DNA of 64,000 nt from Heterocephalus glaber (GCF_000247695.1 NW_004624848.1:1699317-1763316); one strand, 5' to 3'; shown: positions 46,871-58,300, counted from the stretch's first letter. Notes: generated by a model not told the origin, from the sequence alone. Made by a program: numbers and translations.

Positions 46871-47089
46871 CCTAGGTTTTTAAAGCTTGCCCGTCTGCTC
46901 TGTAAGTACGCTGAAGACTTGAAACCACTGTTGCGGGCAGGTTGTATCACGGAAGCACCACCCAACAGCAGCGGAAAACTTTGCAATGGCCCGGGTATGA
47001 ATATTTCAGCTCTGCGTGTACGGAGGTCTCTGTCGCACATTCTTCTTCCGCTGTTACATCCTTTTAGAAATACAACACTGTTCTTGGCT

Positions 47090-47495
47090 CCCAGGCCGTG
47101 CAGAGTCAGGCTGTGAAGCGGTCAGCGTGTCGTGGATGGGACGTCCGAGGGCCCCGGAACCCACAGGTGGAAATGGCACCTGGATCTGAAGGTATTTGGA
47201 GGGGACCCTTGGGGAGCAGACTGAGTAGGGGCGGAGTCCTGAGGGCTCAGCGTTGCTACAGGAAAGAGTCCAGAGCGTTCCTCCCTGTCTTCCACCAAGT
47301 TCGGGCGCAGTGTGAGGCCCGCAGTACTGACCCAGAAAGATGTTGGTACTCTCCGTCCTCATTGTCGTCCTGCCAGGCTGGTGCTTTGACCTCAGACTTC
47401 CAGCCTGGAGGAAACACTTCTGTCCTCTTAACAAGTGCTGCAGTTTATTTCACTTTGTTAAAGCAGCCCGGCCAAGACCTCATGCCTTGCTGACC
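47090..47495 (+). mobile_element. MLT1-like MaLR LTR inside the old L1
   Basis: TTTGACCTCAGACTTCCAGCC, GAGGAAACACTTCTGTCC and GTTAAAGCAGCCCGGCC form the MaLR 3' end. GGCGGAGTCCTGAGGGCTCA and GCGCAGTGTGAGGCCC fit the middle. Frames at 47054-47493 are shadows of it. Confidence 0.65.
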
Positions 47496-47499
47496 ACTG

Positions 47500-47785
47500 A
47501 CCCATATGAAAAGTAGCATAGTTATGCCGATAGAGACTTAGACAAAGTATCTCTAAATATACAGTAGGGCACTGTTTCCTAACAATAAGAGGTTAATTTA
47601 ACAGAAAAGATACAGCAATTTTAAGTCTATATGTAGCTATCAACAAGGCCCCAAAATATAGAAAGCAAATATTGAGCTAAAGGGAACAAAAGCAAAGCCT
47701 ACATAAATAGAAAAATCATATTAGTAACTGTTAGAACAAAACATTAATAGCAATATGAGAGTCATAATATCTAACATGCTTAATC
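47500..47785 (+). mobile_element. Ancient L1, start of ORF2 (endonuclease region)
   Basis: AGAGGTTAATTTAACAGAAAAG, ACAGCAATTTTAAGTCTATATG, CAACAAGGCCCCAAAATATAG and AAGCAAATATTGAGCTAAAGGG align in order with the L1 ORF2 stretch GGTTAATTCAACAAGAAGAT ... GCAAAAATTGACAGAACTG. No frame is preserved. Confidence 0.6.
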
Positions 47786-47797
47786 TAAAAATCGTGG

Positions 47798-47862
47798 TGC
47801 TCTGGATGTAGCTCAGTGGCGCCCTTAGTCTGATTCCCAGTACCAAAAAAAAAAACCAACTT
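47798..47862 (+). mobile_element. ID SINE with internal deletion, sense
   Basis: GCTCTGGATGTAGCTCAGTGG is joined to GTCTGATTCCCAGTACC and an A tail; about 20 bp of the middle are missing. Confidence 0.75.
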
Positions 47863-47974
47863 TCAAAGGTCACTTATAAAAGAACGAACCCAACAATTGT
47901 ATAATATGTATTTCTATGGAACATTCTTAAAAACTGTGAAGGATATGAGATCTTATCCTATTTTCATTTTCGCT

Positions 47975-48165
47975 AGTTTAAATATTTTGTCGGTATAATT
48001 GGAGATTCACATGTAATTGTAGGAAATGAGAAGTTCTTTTTAGATTTTGCTCAGTTTCTCCCAGTGGCCACATTTTACAGAATTATAGTATGATATTATA
48101 ATTAGAATATTCAAATGTATACAGTTTAATCTTCTTTAGCTTTCCCTGGTTTTTTTCTAACCCAG
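47975..48165 (-). mobile_element. Old L1M 3' UTR fragment, antisense
   Basis: CAGTTTCTCCCAGTGGCCAC, ATTTTACAGAATTATAGTATG and GATATTATAATTAGAATATTC match a reversed L1M 3' UTR (CAGTTTCCCCCAATGGTAAC ... AACTATAGTACAATATCA). Confidence 0.65.
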
Positions 48166-48177
48166 CCGTGTGTGCAT

Positions 48178-48178
48178 G

Positions 48179-48210
<32 letters not shown>
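48178..48210. repeat. (TG)n microsatellite
   Basis: About 16 TG units, beginning with degenerate GCATG. It accounts for the Cys/Val-rich start of the frame at 48168-48416. Confidence 0.95.
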
Positions 48211-48214
<4 letters not shown>

Positions 48215-48469
48215 AGGCTGTCTGCTCCCAAGGGTGTTTTGTGTACTTAGCTTGGGTCACAGTACTGTTGAGTCCTGGCAGCCCAGGGGTGCTTGTGTTG
48301 TCCTTTATATCACACATACTGCTGCTTTGCTAGTTCCAGGAGGTGCACTGTTGGTGAGTGTGCAGTCTTTCTGCTTTTCTGAGCTCGCTGTTTATTGCTT
48401 TAGACCTCCCTCTTAGCCCTGCTTAAGCTGGACCCTGTAGTTTATTGCATGCTGTGTTCCCAGTTTCAT

Positions 48470-48880
48470 TTATTTAAAGAATTTTTGTTTTCACTTAAGA
48501 GTATAGCAAAGGGGAAGCAAGCAGGAGGGGTGGGGAAAGGAAAGCAGGGAATGGAATTAATGTGAGAAAATGGAAAAATGGAAACAAAGTCTTTGTAGAT
48601 GGGGGGATGGAGGGGTTGAAGGGAGGGCAGGGGAAGGGGAAAAATAAGAACCAAGAGAGATTATGTAAAGGTGCAGATTTCCAATGATGAATGTCATTGT
48701 ACCGTACACCTAAAATGCACCAATAAAATAATTTTTTTTTAAAAAGAGTACGGTCTCAATGTCATTCACTTAGCTGTAACTATGTGGAGCTCCTCATTCT
48801 TCATGGCTGAGTAGTACTCCATTTTATAGAAACCCCACATTTCTTTATCCAGTCTTCAGTTGCTGGGCAGGTCATTTCAG
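48470..48880 (-). mobile_element. L1 3' UTR, antisense, split by a sense L1
   Basis: The left part ends TTTTCACTTAAGAGTA (48478-48493). The right part starts AAGAGTACGGTCTCAATG (48742) and continues ATTCTTCATGGCTGAGTAGTACTCC and TTCTTTATCCAGTCTTCAGTTG, the classic reversed L1 3' UTR. The corresponding stretch TTCACTTAAGAGTATGGCCTC is seen in the L1 at the right window edge. Confidence 0.8.
48494..48748 (+). mobile_element. Young L1 3' end inserted into the opposite L1
   Basis: A purine-rich L1 3' UTR tract is followed by ATGAATGTCATTGTACCGTAC, CTAAAATGCACCAATAAAAT and an A/T tail. AAGAGTA flanks it (48487-48493 and 48742-48748), consistent with a target duplication. The reverse frame 48466-48654 is an artefact of the purine tract. 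Confidence 0.8.
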
Positions 48881-49540
48881 GTGGATGTGGCGCTGGCTCT
48901 GATCCCAGGAGGACGCAGTGGCATTTCTTTGGGTGTCACCTGCGGTGGCCTTGTCTATGCTACGTTCCGAGGTGGCCCAGGCGGTGCAGCTTTTCAGGGC
49001 GAGGCCTCCGTGCGGAGGGCTTGGTGTGGGCTCCAAGGACGGAGCGCTGCTGCCCCCTGCAGGGCACTGGGGTCCCGCTGGCCCCGGCTCAGCTCCCCTC
49101 TGCTCACGTCTGCTTCCTCCCCAGGAGAGGCCAACTGAGCTTGGAAACCAGACCTGCACTTTCCCCAGGGTCCAGTCTGAGCCCCGCCCCGCAGTTCTGG
49201 TGCAGACATTGAGAGGACGAATGACGGTACCGAGCCTGGGGTTCTCTGCGGTTTGAGGCCGCCCTGGGGCCCAGGATCCGGGCGCACCTGCTCAGCTCCG
49301 GCCCAGGTAGCCTCCGGGGTGGGGCGGGCTGCCAGGTGCCAGCCCTTGCATCACGAGCCCAATCGGGAGGTAGGCAGTTCCGGAGACGCCCAGGACGCTG
49401 AGCTCTGGGGGGCGTCAGTGCTCCTCGCCCCTCGGGCGCCCTGCTCCCAGCAACCCCTCTGTGTTCCTGGAAGGCGGGCATCGCCCCAGGCCAGCCTGGT
49501 GTCAGCCTGGAAGCCACAGTTTCTTTTCAGGAGCAGGGAG
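48881..49540. other. CpG-rich block between L1 pieces
   Basis: About 660 bp of clearly GC-rich DNA with 37 CpG by hand count, for example GGGCGAGGCCTCCGTGCGG and GGATCCGGGCGCACC. Five or more overlapping frames on both strands reflect the low stop density. None has a recognisable domain, and none has an obvious exon structure. It could be an LTR or a GC-rich insertion, or an unrecognised CpG island. Observed/expected CpG is roughly 0.5-0.6 by eye. Confidence 0.5.
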
Positions 49541-49584
49541 GAAGGTGCGAGACTCCTAATGGGGGCTGTGGGCTATACGGACGC

Positions 49585-49975
49585 ATCCTGAGACCGTAAC
49601 CTTAAGTGAAGTAAATCCTAGGCACGAATTTAAACATTGCACGGTTTCTCTTGCATGAGAAACCTGAAGTGTAAATAAGGAGCAAAGTTCAGGACCGATA
49701 CTGGGAAGGAGGAAGAACTTGCTTAAATGGGAAGGGGAACGGGAGAGGGAGAAGGAAAGAAACAGAAAAGGAACAACAAAAAAGGAGAGAATTGAAGGAC
49801 ATAATGGAAACAGAGCTTTTGAAAAGTGGGAGGGAAAAAAGGGTTGGATAGAGGGGAAGAGAATAGGAAAAAATAATTAAGACTATGTACGTGTGCACAT
49901 ATCCCATGAGGAATGTGATCATTGTGTATGGCAAACATGCACTAATGAAAAAAATCCAGCACCCCGAAAAGAAAC
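49585..49975 (+). mobile_element. L1 3' UTR and tail, sense
   Basis: AACCTTAAGTGAAGTAAATCC and TTGCACGGTTTCTCTTGCATG match the L1 3' UTR. A purine-rich tract of about 180 bp follows, then ATGAGGAATGTGATCATTGTG, GCACTAATGAAAAAAATCC and the tail. Confidence 0.8.
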
Positions 49976-50029
49976 TTGATTAAAAAAATAACTCACTCAA
50001 GCATCAGTTCCCCACCTGGCAGTTAGCAG

Positions 50030-50410
50030 GAGAGCTTGAGGAGCCCAGGCAATGCCAGCAAGGAAGTGGCTCTCGAGGTGGAAGAGGGCTGGCAACTTGG
50101 AAGACTACAATCTCACAGTGGACAGAAAGCACCCTGACGGATGTTTCAGAAAGAAGCAGTCTTATGCATCTGTAAGAAAAGCTGAATGTGTTCGGCTGAT
50201 ACTGTCTCCTTCTTCAAAAGCTCTTTGCCCTACAAGATTCTGGAAGAGAATCATGTTGAGGTCAGTGAGACGTGAACCACCATCTCTCCATTCAAAATGT
50301 GAAGGAATGGGAGAGGCCCGTGGGAAATCATCATGTGATGGCATTACCAAAGGGAACGCATGCCATTGTGCTATGAGACAAACCACAGAACAGCACAAGG
50401 GGTGGAAATA
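50030..50410. other. Unidentified mixed-composition block
   Basis: A 119-codon plus-strand frame (50052-50411) starts MPARKWLSRWKRAGN. It has no domain, signal or membrane segment that I recognise, and the reverse strand is open too. It sits between L1 fragments. It may be an L1-associated or other repeat; I do not call a gene. Confidence 0.3.
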
Positions 50411-50429
50411 GTATGAAGATATTTTCTAG

Positions 50430-50905
50430 CCACAGAAGTCACTTAGAAATCTGTGACAAAGGTACAAAGAGATAATCTTCAAAACTGAAAATGACAGTAC
50501 ACTTTTCTAAGTTATTCATATGTGAAAGAAGAAATTACAGCTACAGTTAGACAAAATTTTCATTTTTTATTTAGTTAAAACTATCAAAATTTATGGAAGG
50601 TAACTATAAAAGTACTTAGAGGGAGATTACAGTATAAATTGCATATGTTTCTAAAGCATAAATGTGAAAAACAGCTACTTACGTTTCATTGTTCAGATCC
50701 AGCAGAAACCATGATAAGTTACAGCCAAAATCCTAGGAGAAAAGAAATGACAAAGAACATAATCCAGTAAAAAACAAAAGCAAATAAATACCCAAGCCCA
50801 ACAAACCAAACTTTTGTTATTTGAAAAGATTAATGACATTGATAAATCCCCTAGTGATACAAATCATGAAAATGGGGCAGAAAACAAGTTACCAACGTAA
50901 GGAGT
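50430..50905 (+). mobile_element. Ancient L1, ORF2 middle (reverse transcriptase upstream region)
   Basis: AAAGTACTTAGAGGGAGATT, CCTAGGAGAAAAGAAATGAC, TTGTTATTTGAAAAGATTAATGACATTGATAAATCC (in parts) and CTAGTGATACAAATCATG follow L1 ORF2 order (GCAGTACTTAGAGGGAAATT ... TTCTTTGAAAAGATCAATAA). It is decayed. Confidence 0.75.
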
Positions 50906-50908
50906 GCA

Positions 50909-51045
50909 TTGAATAGCATGCATTTATGCATTTATTTATTTACTTACTTACTTATTTATTGGTACCAGGGATCAATCTCGGGTCCTTGCACTTGCGCAGC
51001 AGGTGGCAAAACCACTGAGCTAAATCCCCAGCCCTTGAATAGCAT
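50909..51045 (-). mobile_element. ID SINE in the old L1, antisense, with 11-bp duplication
   Basis: A TTTA-rich tail complement is followed by GGTACCAGGGATCAATCTCG, GCACTTGCGCAGCAGGTGG and CTGAGCTAAATCCCCAGCCC. TTGAATAGCAT is at 50909-50919 and 51035-51045. Confidence 0.92.
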
Positions 51046-51350
51046 TTTAAATCACACTTTAAAAAATAGCAAGCAATCCTTTTAAGTTTAAATGAACACA
51101 ACCTTGAAAAATAGATAAAAAAGAGAAAATCTCGGTATTTTGCTATCTATTTTAAAAGATAATTGAACCAAAATTATGACTACTCGTGTAATGCGACACC
51201 ATACAGCAGTGAAAGAGAACTATAGTTGCATACAATAAAACGGATAAACCTCACAGACACGATGAGGGAAAAAAGCTGAATACTATCAGTACAAAATGCA
51301 TATCAGTCAAATTAAATGCACACTGCATTCTAACTTAAAGAGCAGCCTGT
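51046..51350 (+). mobile_element. Ancient L1, ORF2 end to 3' UTR
   Basis: CATACAGCAGTGAAAGAGAAC, AAAACGGATAAACCTCACAG and AAAAAGCTGAATACTATCAG correspond to the L1ME 3' UTR series (AACATGGATGAACCTTGAAA ... AAGAAGCCAGACAC). Confidence 0.6.
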
Positions 51351-53043
51351 CATGAATGACTGCGTCTCGGCCTGCCACAGTAGCTGTGCTTCAGCCAGTG
51401 GGAGGCTGCTGTGCATCAGCTCACGTCTATGAAAGGCGCGGTGGGCCTGTGACCATTCCAGCTGTTTCTGTGTCATTTTCCTTCTCCATCTCTAAGTACC
51501 ACCTCCCCACATCCTGGCCAGGTCGATCTCTCAGAATCACTATTGGTTGAAGCTGCTGCCTGATTCATGAATCTTTTTTTGCTCAAACATAATAAAATTT
51601 AACTCGTACAGAGTTTTTCTTTTACTACAACAGTTCCAAAACAGGCAAGACTAAGATGTGTCTGTTACAGTAAATGCATTATTTGCTCTGTGAATGCAGC
51701 CAGGATGGGATAAGGCATGAGCAAGATCCAGGGATCTGGTGAGGTCTCTGTCTAGAGCCCTAGCCCCAGAATGTGTGTGACAATCTCATAAAAATTAGTG
51801 CAATTATACCCTTAAGTTTGCATTCTTTCTTGCATGCATGCTACATTTCTATAAACATTGCAGTCAGCAACAAGAGAAAAAAATGGTCCTGTTTCTTATC
51901 CTAAATGCCTAAGATATCCAAAGCATTGTTGTCTTTCTCTTTCTGTACTTTTTTGCAAGATTGGATTATGTCCATAAAGAATTAAAAACTAAGTTTATGT
52001 TTAATTTTTAGGCCATATAAATTCACTAACTAATTTCAAGGGCAAAAAATCGGCTTATGAAGAATCTCAGCAGCGTGTCTCTATTGGACACTTAGCTGTT
52101 TGGGACAATGGGAAGATCCATATTAGGGTTTGGACAACTTCCTGTATAAATGTGAAAACATACTCATACATTGTATCAGGTTTATTTCATGTAACTTTTT
52201 TTCTATAGACTAAAGATTTGTGATAAAAATACAGCTATGTTGGCTCCTCATTACTGAAATCCTCTAATAAAATCCTTGAGGATCACCATTTAATGGAATC
52301 CTAGCAGTTTATTCCTATCTGATGTTGAAGGGCAGCAGCAGCACATCTCCCTTTGTGGGGTTAGAGAACAACATGTTCTGTCACGACTACTATATTTCCT
52401 AGTGATTTGGATGCACACACAGTCTTCAGACTCTAAATGTGTGTCCGATTAGAGAGACTGCTGCCAAGATGCTACAAAGAAGGTGCACATGGCGGCCAGC
52501 CACCTTGGGAGGACTCTGCAGCCTCCCATGCGACTTTTCTAAACAATCCATTGCGTTTGAAAAGACCCATTCATAACAGCAGCCTATAGATTACCTCAGA
52601 AGTGGGCATTTTCAAAAGGAAAGGTAATCTACTTACAAACCTAAAAGCTACAATTTAACCGCTGTTCTCTTGAGGGAATTGTGGAATTTGGATTGGAAAC
52701 CTTATTTCTAGAAAGATATTCTGATACTTCTGACTTCATTCTTTATATGGAATGTTTAGGAACAATACTTCTCACATTGGTATTTGTAGGTCTCCAGAGA
52801 GCCAGAGCAAATTCCAAAGAGATGGAGCTATGGAAAATTTAAGAACTGTATGGTGGCCCTGGGATCGATGACTAAAACCTCCTCCCATTGCAGTTGCTGT
52901 TTATTCCTTTGATTAACATGTATCCAATCACGTTCGCCAAAACACATTTTTGGGACTGAAACATAGCACTCTGGCATTTTTTGTTTTATATATCACTACT
53001 TTTCCAAAGGTTGTCAGTTAAGAAATCAAGGTAAGTAGAGGTG

Positions 53044-53046
<3 letters not shown>
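51351..53046. other. No recognised element
   Basis: Mixed then AT-rich. 52320-52560 is of mixed composition without a domain-bearing frame. Confidence 0.3.
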
Positions 53047-53047
<1 letters not shown>

Positions 53048-53083
<36 letters not shown>

Positions 53084-53088
53084 CGCAT
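53048..53088. repeat. (TG)n(CG)n microsatellite
   Basis: About 14 TG units run into GCGCGCGCGCG. Alternating purine-pyrimidine throughout makes it a good Z-DNA-prone sequence. Confidence 0.95.
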
Positions 53089-54734
53089 GTTTATATTTCT
53101 TCTACACGTTGGTTTATATATGGGTTAAGGCTAAAATGAAGCTGGATGCAGGACAAAGATTAAGGAATAACTGGAATAGCTGCTGCAGAGTGTGGTGTAC
53201 AACACTGAAGAATCATTTTTCCAGACTAGTCATCCTTAGTAAATCTAACTTTAGAGAATATCCAAATGAATAAAGCCTTTAATTAGTATTTTGGTATAAA
53301 ACATCACATTCAGAGGAAAGCATTTTCAATGGCAGTTTTCAGTGTGTTGAGAAAGTCACACATTTTCACTCATATAATTCTGGAGAAAATATTTATATTT
53401 AATTTGCAAATAAAAATAAAGCAAAAAATTTGGATGGGCACAACTAAAAAGTGAAATAATTGCTACAGGGTAGTTTCTCAAGTTGAATTTAAGGATCAAG
53501 TTTCTAAAACTTTTGCTTTGATGAGAAACATTAATGTTTCCAATGAGAAGTTGTTTAAATTTTACTCCTGAGAACCACAGTGCTTTTTGTAGGAGTCATA
53601 ATAGAGGTGAGAGTTTAAACACAAGAAGAAAAATACAGTGGACATATGAAATTTTCCTTTGCTTCTAAAGAGGTAATTGTGTAACTTCCAGGATTTCTCT
53701 CTATTCAACTGAAACAAATAACTAGTCTCAAAATAATATCCTCTTAGAATCCTTTCTGATTTGTTTGATTTCAGAATCCAAAGGAGTAAGTTTTATTACG
53801 TAAGGAATCCTTGCCTCCTCCAAAAAAGTTATTTTAAAAACTGTTAGTCAAGTGTCTCTCAAGCTTGTTATTTAATGCAGAATAGAGCTGTGAACCAATT
53901 TAAAGTTTAAAGAGCTATCAAATTTGCAGTATCCAAAACACCTAAGACTCAACATGCAGAAAATAATTTCATAGAGGCAAAATAATTGGAAAAATATTTC
54001 ATTTGCTCCGCATGATGCTCATTGGTTCAACATGTAGATTTCCACAGACTCTTTGGAAAACAGACATGTTTTTTTGACGTGAGAGCAGAAGGGCTTTGTT
54101 TGCCAGGTGAATATTTCAGAATTCTCACAGCTCTGATGGAAAGCAGGTTTCGATTTGGTTATGAGCAGTGCAGTGAAAAGTTATGGTGAAATCAAAGAGG
54201 GCCTTTCTGGGAGAACAATGATTTATACCTAATCTTAGAGGTGATTATATAATCTGTTGCCAACAATTGATTTTTCAACTGGGAGCTGCACACATTTTCA
54301 GGAGGAGGGATGATGACTGATGTTGAGCTTTCTGACTTTGAAAAATAAACCCTGCTGAATAACACTAGCAAAGGTATTTTTTATTTTTATGAATACTGTT
54401 TACAAAGGGAAAATAATGGAGTTTTAACAACACTTAAGTTCTCCAGTAGTTTCAACAAACCAAATCTAAGTTTATTGGCTCTCTGTGACAGCCCTGCTGA
54501 AAACTACAGACTCCCATCCCTCTTACTATAATTTTTCTTTTTCTTTGTGCTTTTCACCTTCTAAAACTCTCCGTCATATAATTAATTTACTGTATTCATT
54601 GTTAGCTTGAAGTCTTCACACACTGTTGGATTTCCTAATGTATTTCATGCATAGGATGTTGTTCAAACATAGGTGATTCTCAGTATTTGTTGAAATCGAA
54701 GGGACAGCTTGTGTTAGGGTAGAAAAAAAATAAG
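53089..54734. other. AT-rich sequence without recognised repeats
   Basis: It is unusually free of visible SINEs and LTRs compared with the rest. 54080-54360 has complex, non-repetitive composition. Constraint cannot be judged from one sequence. Confidence 0.35.
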
Positions 54735-55345
54735 ATATCATTATTCTTATGTGCCAGGTACCAAGTGTGCTTACCAGTGTGTTAATGTCCTTTCACTGTG
54801 AGCAAACACCTGAGCTAACCTGCATTAAAAGGAAAGAAAGGCTTATTGTGCCTCATGGTTCTGGCAGTTTCAGTCCATGGTTGCTGAGTCCTGTTGCATT
54901 GGGTGTTTAGTCACTAGTATGTCATGGTGGGATTATGTGGTACAAGAGCTGTTCACTTCCTGATGGCCAGGAAGCAAAAAAGAGAGCAGGAGGGGCCAGC
55001 ATCCCAATCTCCTCCTAAGACACAACCCAGGGACCTAAACACCTCCCGATAGGCCCCGCCTAGTAAAGGGGCCACCATATTTCAGTCACACCAAAGGCTG
55101 GGGATCAAGCCTTCAACATAGGAGACTTTGGGCGACTTCTTAGATCAAAATTATAACAACCATTTGTGAAGTCCTTTCTTCAGTTCCACTTTCTCATTTA
55201 AAATTTACAAATAATCTTGCGAATTAAAGATGAGGAGCCTGAAGCTTAGGTAGGTTAAGAGCACATAGGCAGTGGGAAGCAGAGTCAGAAACTGAATTCC
55301 AGTTTGTTCAACTCCAGAGATTTTTCATTTTACCACAAAGTTCTG
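54735..55345 (-). mobile_element. MIR SINE, antisense, split by a MaLR LTR
   Basis: The left piece (TTATGTGCCAGGTACCAAGTG, 54747-54770) and the right piece from 55159 (AAGATGAGGAGCCTGAAGC, TAGGTAGGTTAAGAGCACATAGG, GAAGCAGAGTCAGAAACTG) together follow reversed MIR order. Confidence 0.8.
54778..55158 (-). mobile_element. MaLR-type solo LTR inserted in the MIR, antisense
   Basis: It begins TG (TGTTAATGTCCTTTCACTG) and ends CA. AGGCTTATTGTGCCTCATGG, TTTCAGTCCATGGTTGCTG, CCGATAGGCCCCGCC and GGGGATCAAGCCTTCAACAT are diagnostic. The flanks ACCAG and ACCAT agree at four of five bases, consistent with an aged 5-bp duplication. Confidence 0.88.
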
Positions 55346-58300
55346 ATTTAGGTAATATTTTATTCTTTCCAGTGCTTGCATTTGAACAAATATGTGTCAA
55401 ATCTAATTGGACCTTATGGACTTCCAAATAAAAAATGAACAATTCTTGTAGCGATTGACAAATTTGTCTACGGAAAACTGGCCTTGCCTAGTAATTGAAT
55501 TGTACCATTGGTTTTTGTTTGCTAGTTTTCAGAGAATGGAATTTTGGCCATTCTGCTTGGTGATCAGACACAGCCAGAATGTTGTCACCAGCTGCTTTGG
55601 ATTGGCCAGAGCTGATTCTTCCAAAAATACTGCTCTTGAGAAGGGCAGGCCTATGATGTGAGAGCCACAATACTTCCATCAGGACATAGTATTAGGTCCT
55701 GATGTTTGTGTGGATGATATGGAAACCTCTCCCCTAAAGGCTGGACTTTTAAAAGTTTAACAGAAATGTTAACTCAACAAAGAAAGCCAAAGATTAAAGA
55801 ATAAGTTTTACTTGGGATCTAAGGAAAGCTCATTTATGTCACAGGAAAGATAGCTCTTAGGACAAGCAAAAAATTGGAAAAAGAGCAATAGTGTTAGTTT
55901 CAATCTTTATTTACCAATTAAATAAAGTTGGCTCTAGGTTTTATCATTCTTTGTATTAAAAATTGAGGGGCAGATTTTTAAATGACTTATTAATTTAGTC
56001 AACGTCAAGATCATAAATGAATGGAGACATAACAAATATAAAACAAATTTTAGGATTCAAAATCACTGGGTTTTAGAGCCTGATCCTAAATAAAGATGTT
56101 TACTTTCACTTCTGAGGTCCATTCAACTTTTATTTTACTATCTTGTTTAATGAACAATAATATGTCAGTTGCACTGACATGTTTTAAAAATGCCTACTGC
56201 ATAATTGTAAAATAATACATCTATGCTAATAAGGCATGATTTGGGATAATAAGCTGTAGAATGATACATAGATGAGAATGAATTGATCATTGGAAAGAAA
56301 AGCTATGTTTATTATAGCAATAATAATATGATAAATTAAAAAGCAATTGACTATTAGTCGGAGGCTATCTGTATTTTGAGTTCGTATTCACAAATTTAGG
56401 AACTAGAGTACCGTAAGTGAAAAGTGCACAAAACAAACATAACAACTATTCCTCAGAAAAGTATTTTTGGATAGACCATGGAGTAATTGAGTGTGAACAG
56501 GGATTTTTTGAATCCCTTAATAGCATGACTAATAAGACAAAGCTATTCTTGGTTATGGAAAGAAGGCATAATATTTAGTTCTAAGAAAAGCAATAATTGG
56601 TAATATATATCTTAAGTATTTCAGTAGCTAACATTTTTGACTGGGGTTTAACAATGGGAGTGTATTTTTCATAGATCGTATTTTCTGTCATCTCTTCCAC
56701 CAGTTGAATCATGTTTCACTTTCTCTTCTGGCTTTTTCCTTTCTATGTATGCATTTGTGTGCTTTGCAAAAAAACCCCCAGAAAAATATGATAGATTTTT
56801 AAATAATGTTTAAAGATTTTTACACATGGTTGACTTTTTCAGTGATAATTATTGGTATAAAAATACCAAATGTTTTCAATAAGAATATCAATTTCATCCT
56901 TGTTTAGATGATTTTGGGGGGAAGGGGTAGGAAAGATGACTGTTTCTTAGAAGGGCATGGGAAATAGACTAAAATCCTTAGACTAGCCAGGTAAGGTGCC
57001 ATTAGTTTAGAATGTCAAATAATGATCAGAACACATGGTTTAAAATTGCAAAATTTGGTAATTGTTTTTTGTGACCTTTTCTGGAATTTCTCATAACCAC
57101 ATAGCCCTCAAACATACCCAAGTTTACTCAGGAAATTTTTGGATGTGTACTAAATGCAGAATAAGATGCCTATAAAGTATTATAAATGGGTTGGGGACCA
57201 GACTTTGGTTTTCATTCTGACTTAGTTGCTCACTAGCAATGTGCCTGTGCACAAATAGCCTGGGAAGAATAGAGACTTCAGTGCTTATTGTTGGGCACTG
57301 TAAAGCCGAATGAAGGGATGTCTTCATTTAACTCATTCAGTACTATTTAGTGAGGGTTTACTTGTACCTAGTGAGGTTCTAGTCCTTAGGATAGATGTAG
57401 CAGTGCATCTCTCTTACGGAGGTTCAGGTTTAGTTTACTGAAGTATCCGTTAGAGAAAATAGTATCACCTGGGGGCCTAGTAAATGTTAGGCACGCTCAA
57501 TATATTAGGTTTCAGTGGGAGAACTTTTGCACACATCTTAAAGTTCGATGTTGTTAGGAGATATAACTTTCTTCCGAGTTCAACCAAACTTTGTAAAAGT
57601 TTAGGAAAAGTGGGCCTTAGCAACCACTCGTCTGTTCCCCAGGGTTAAAAAAATAACTAGGCTTCAATGTAATTTTCTGCATATGTGTATAAATTAAATT
57701 CTACAAGATGTAGTTAGTTGTTAAGAAACTGAGAAAACTAGGAGAGTGAAAACAAGTAGTTAGACGTAGGCTTTTGATACATTTAGATCCGTCCTCCTCT
57801 TCCCTGTGCAATCTCCCTGTCCCCACTGGCTTCACTGAATTCTTCTCTGTTCTGGCTCAGTTCATCAGTATTACGGTATCCTGTAGTTAGTTAAAATAAT
57901 AATTTGAAATAAATATAATGACTATACCTATCAATAAGGCTTATAATAAATCATAAGCAGACGGTATTTAAAAATCTGACCAACTTGAAACATGGACCAC
58001 AAGCGTAGAGGAAAATATATCTGAATCCTGGAGCCATCACAAAAGATTTGGAATGTCCTTCTCGCTAAAAAAGAGAGATACCAAGCGATATGAAACTGAA
58101 ACGAGAAATTTCAGGGAAGCGTGAGACATGGAGGTTCTGAAGAACAAGAACACAGATGCCCACTTTGGAAGTTCTCCATAAAACGATATAAAAAGCAGCC
58201 ACAAAACTGAAGTATGAATTTGAAGGAGACTTGGGGTTGGCCACCACCCCCAGGAACTTCATAAGAAAAGACCATGGGTGATTTCTGATTACTTGAGACA

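Noticed and set aside
48860..49591. Several frames in the CpG-rich block that could be a gene
   Set aside because: All result from low stop density in GC-rich DNA. They conflict with one another, have no domains, and sit between L1 fragments.
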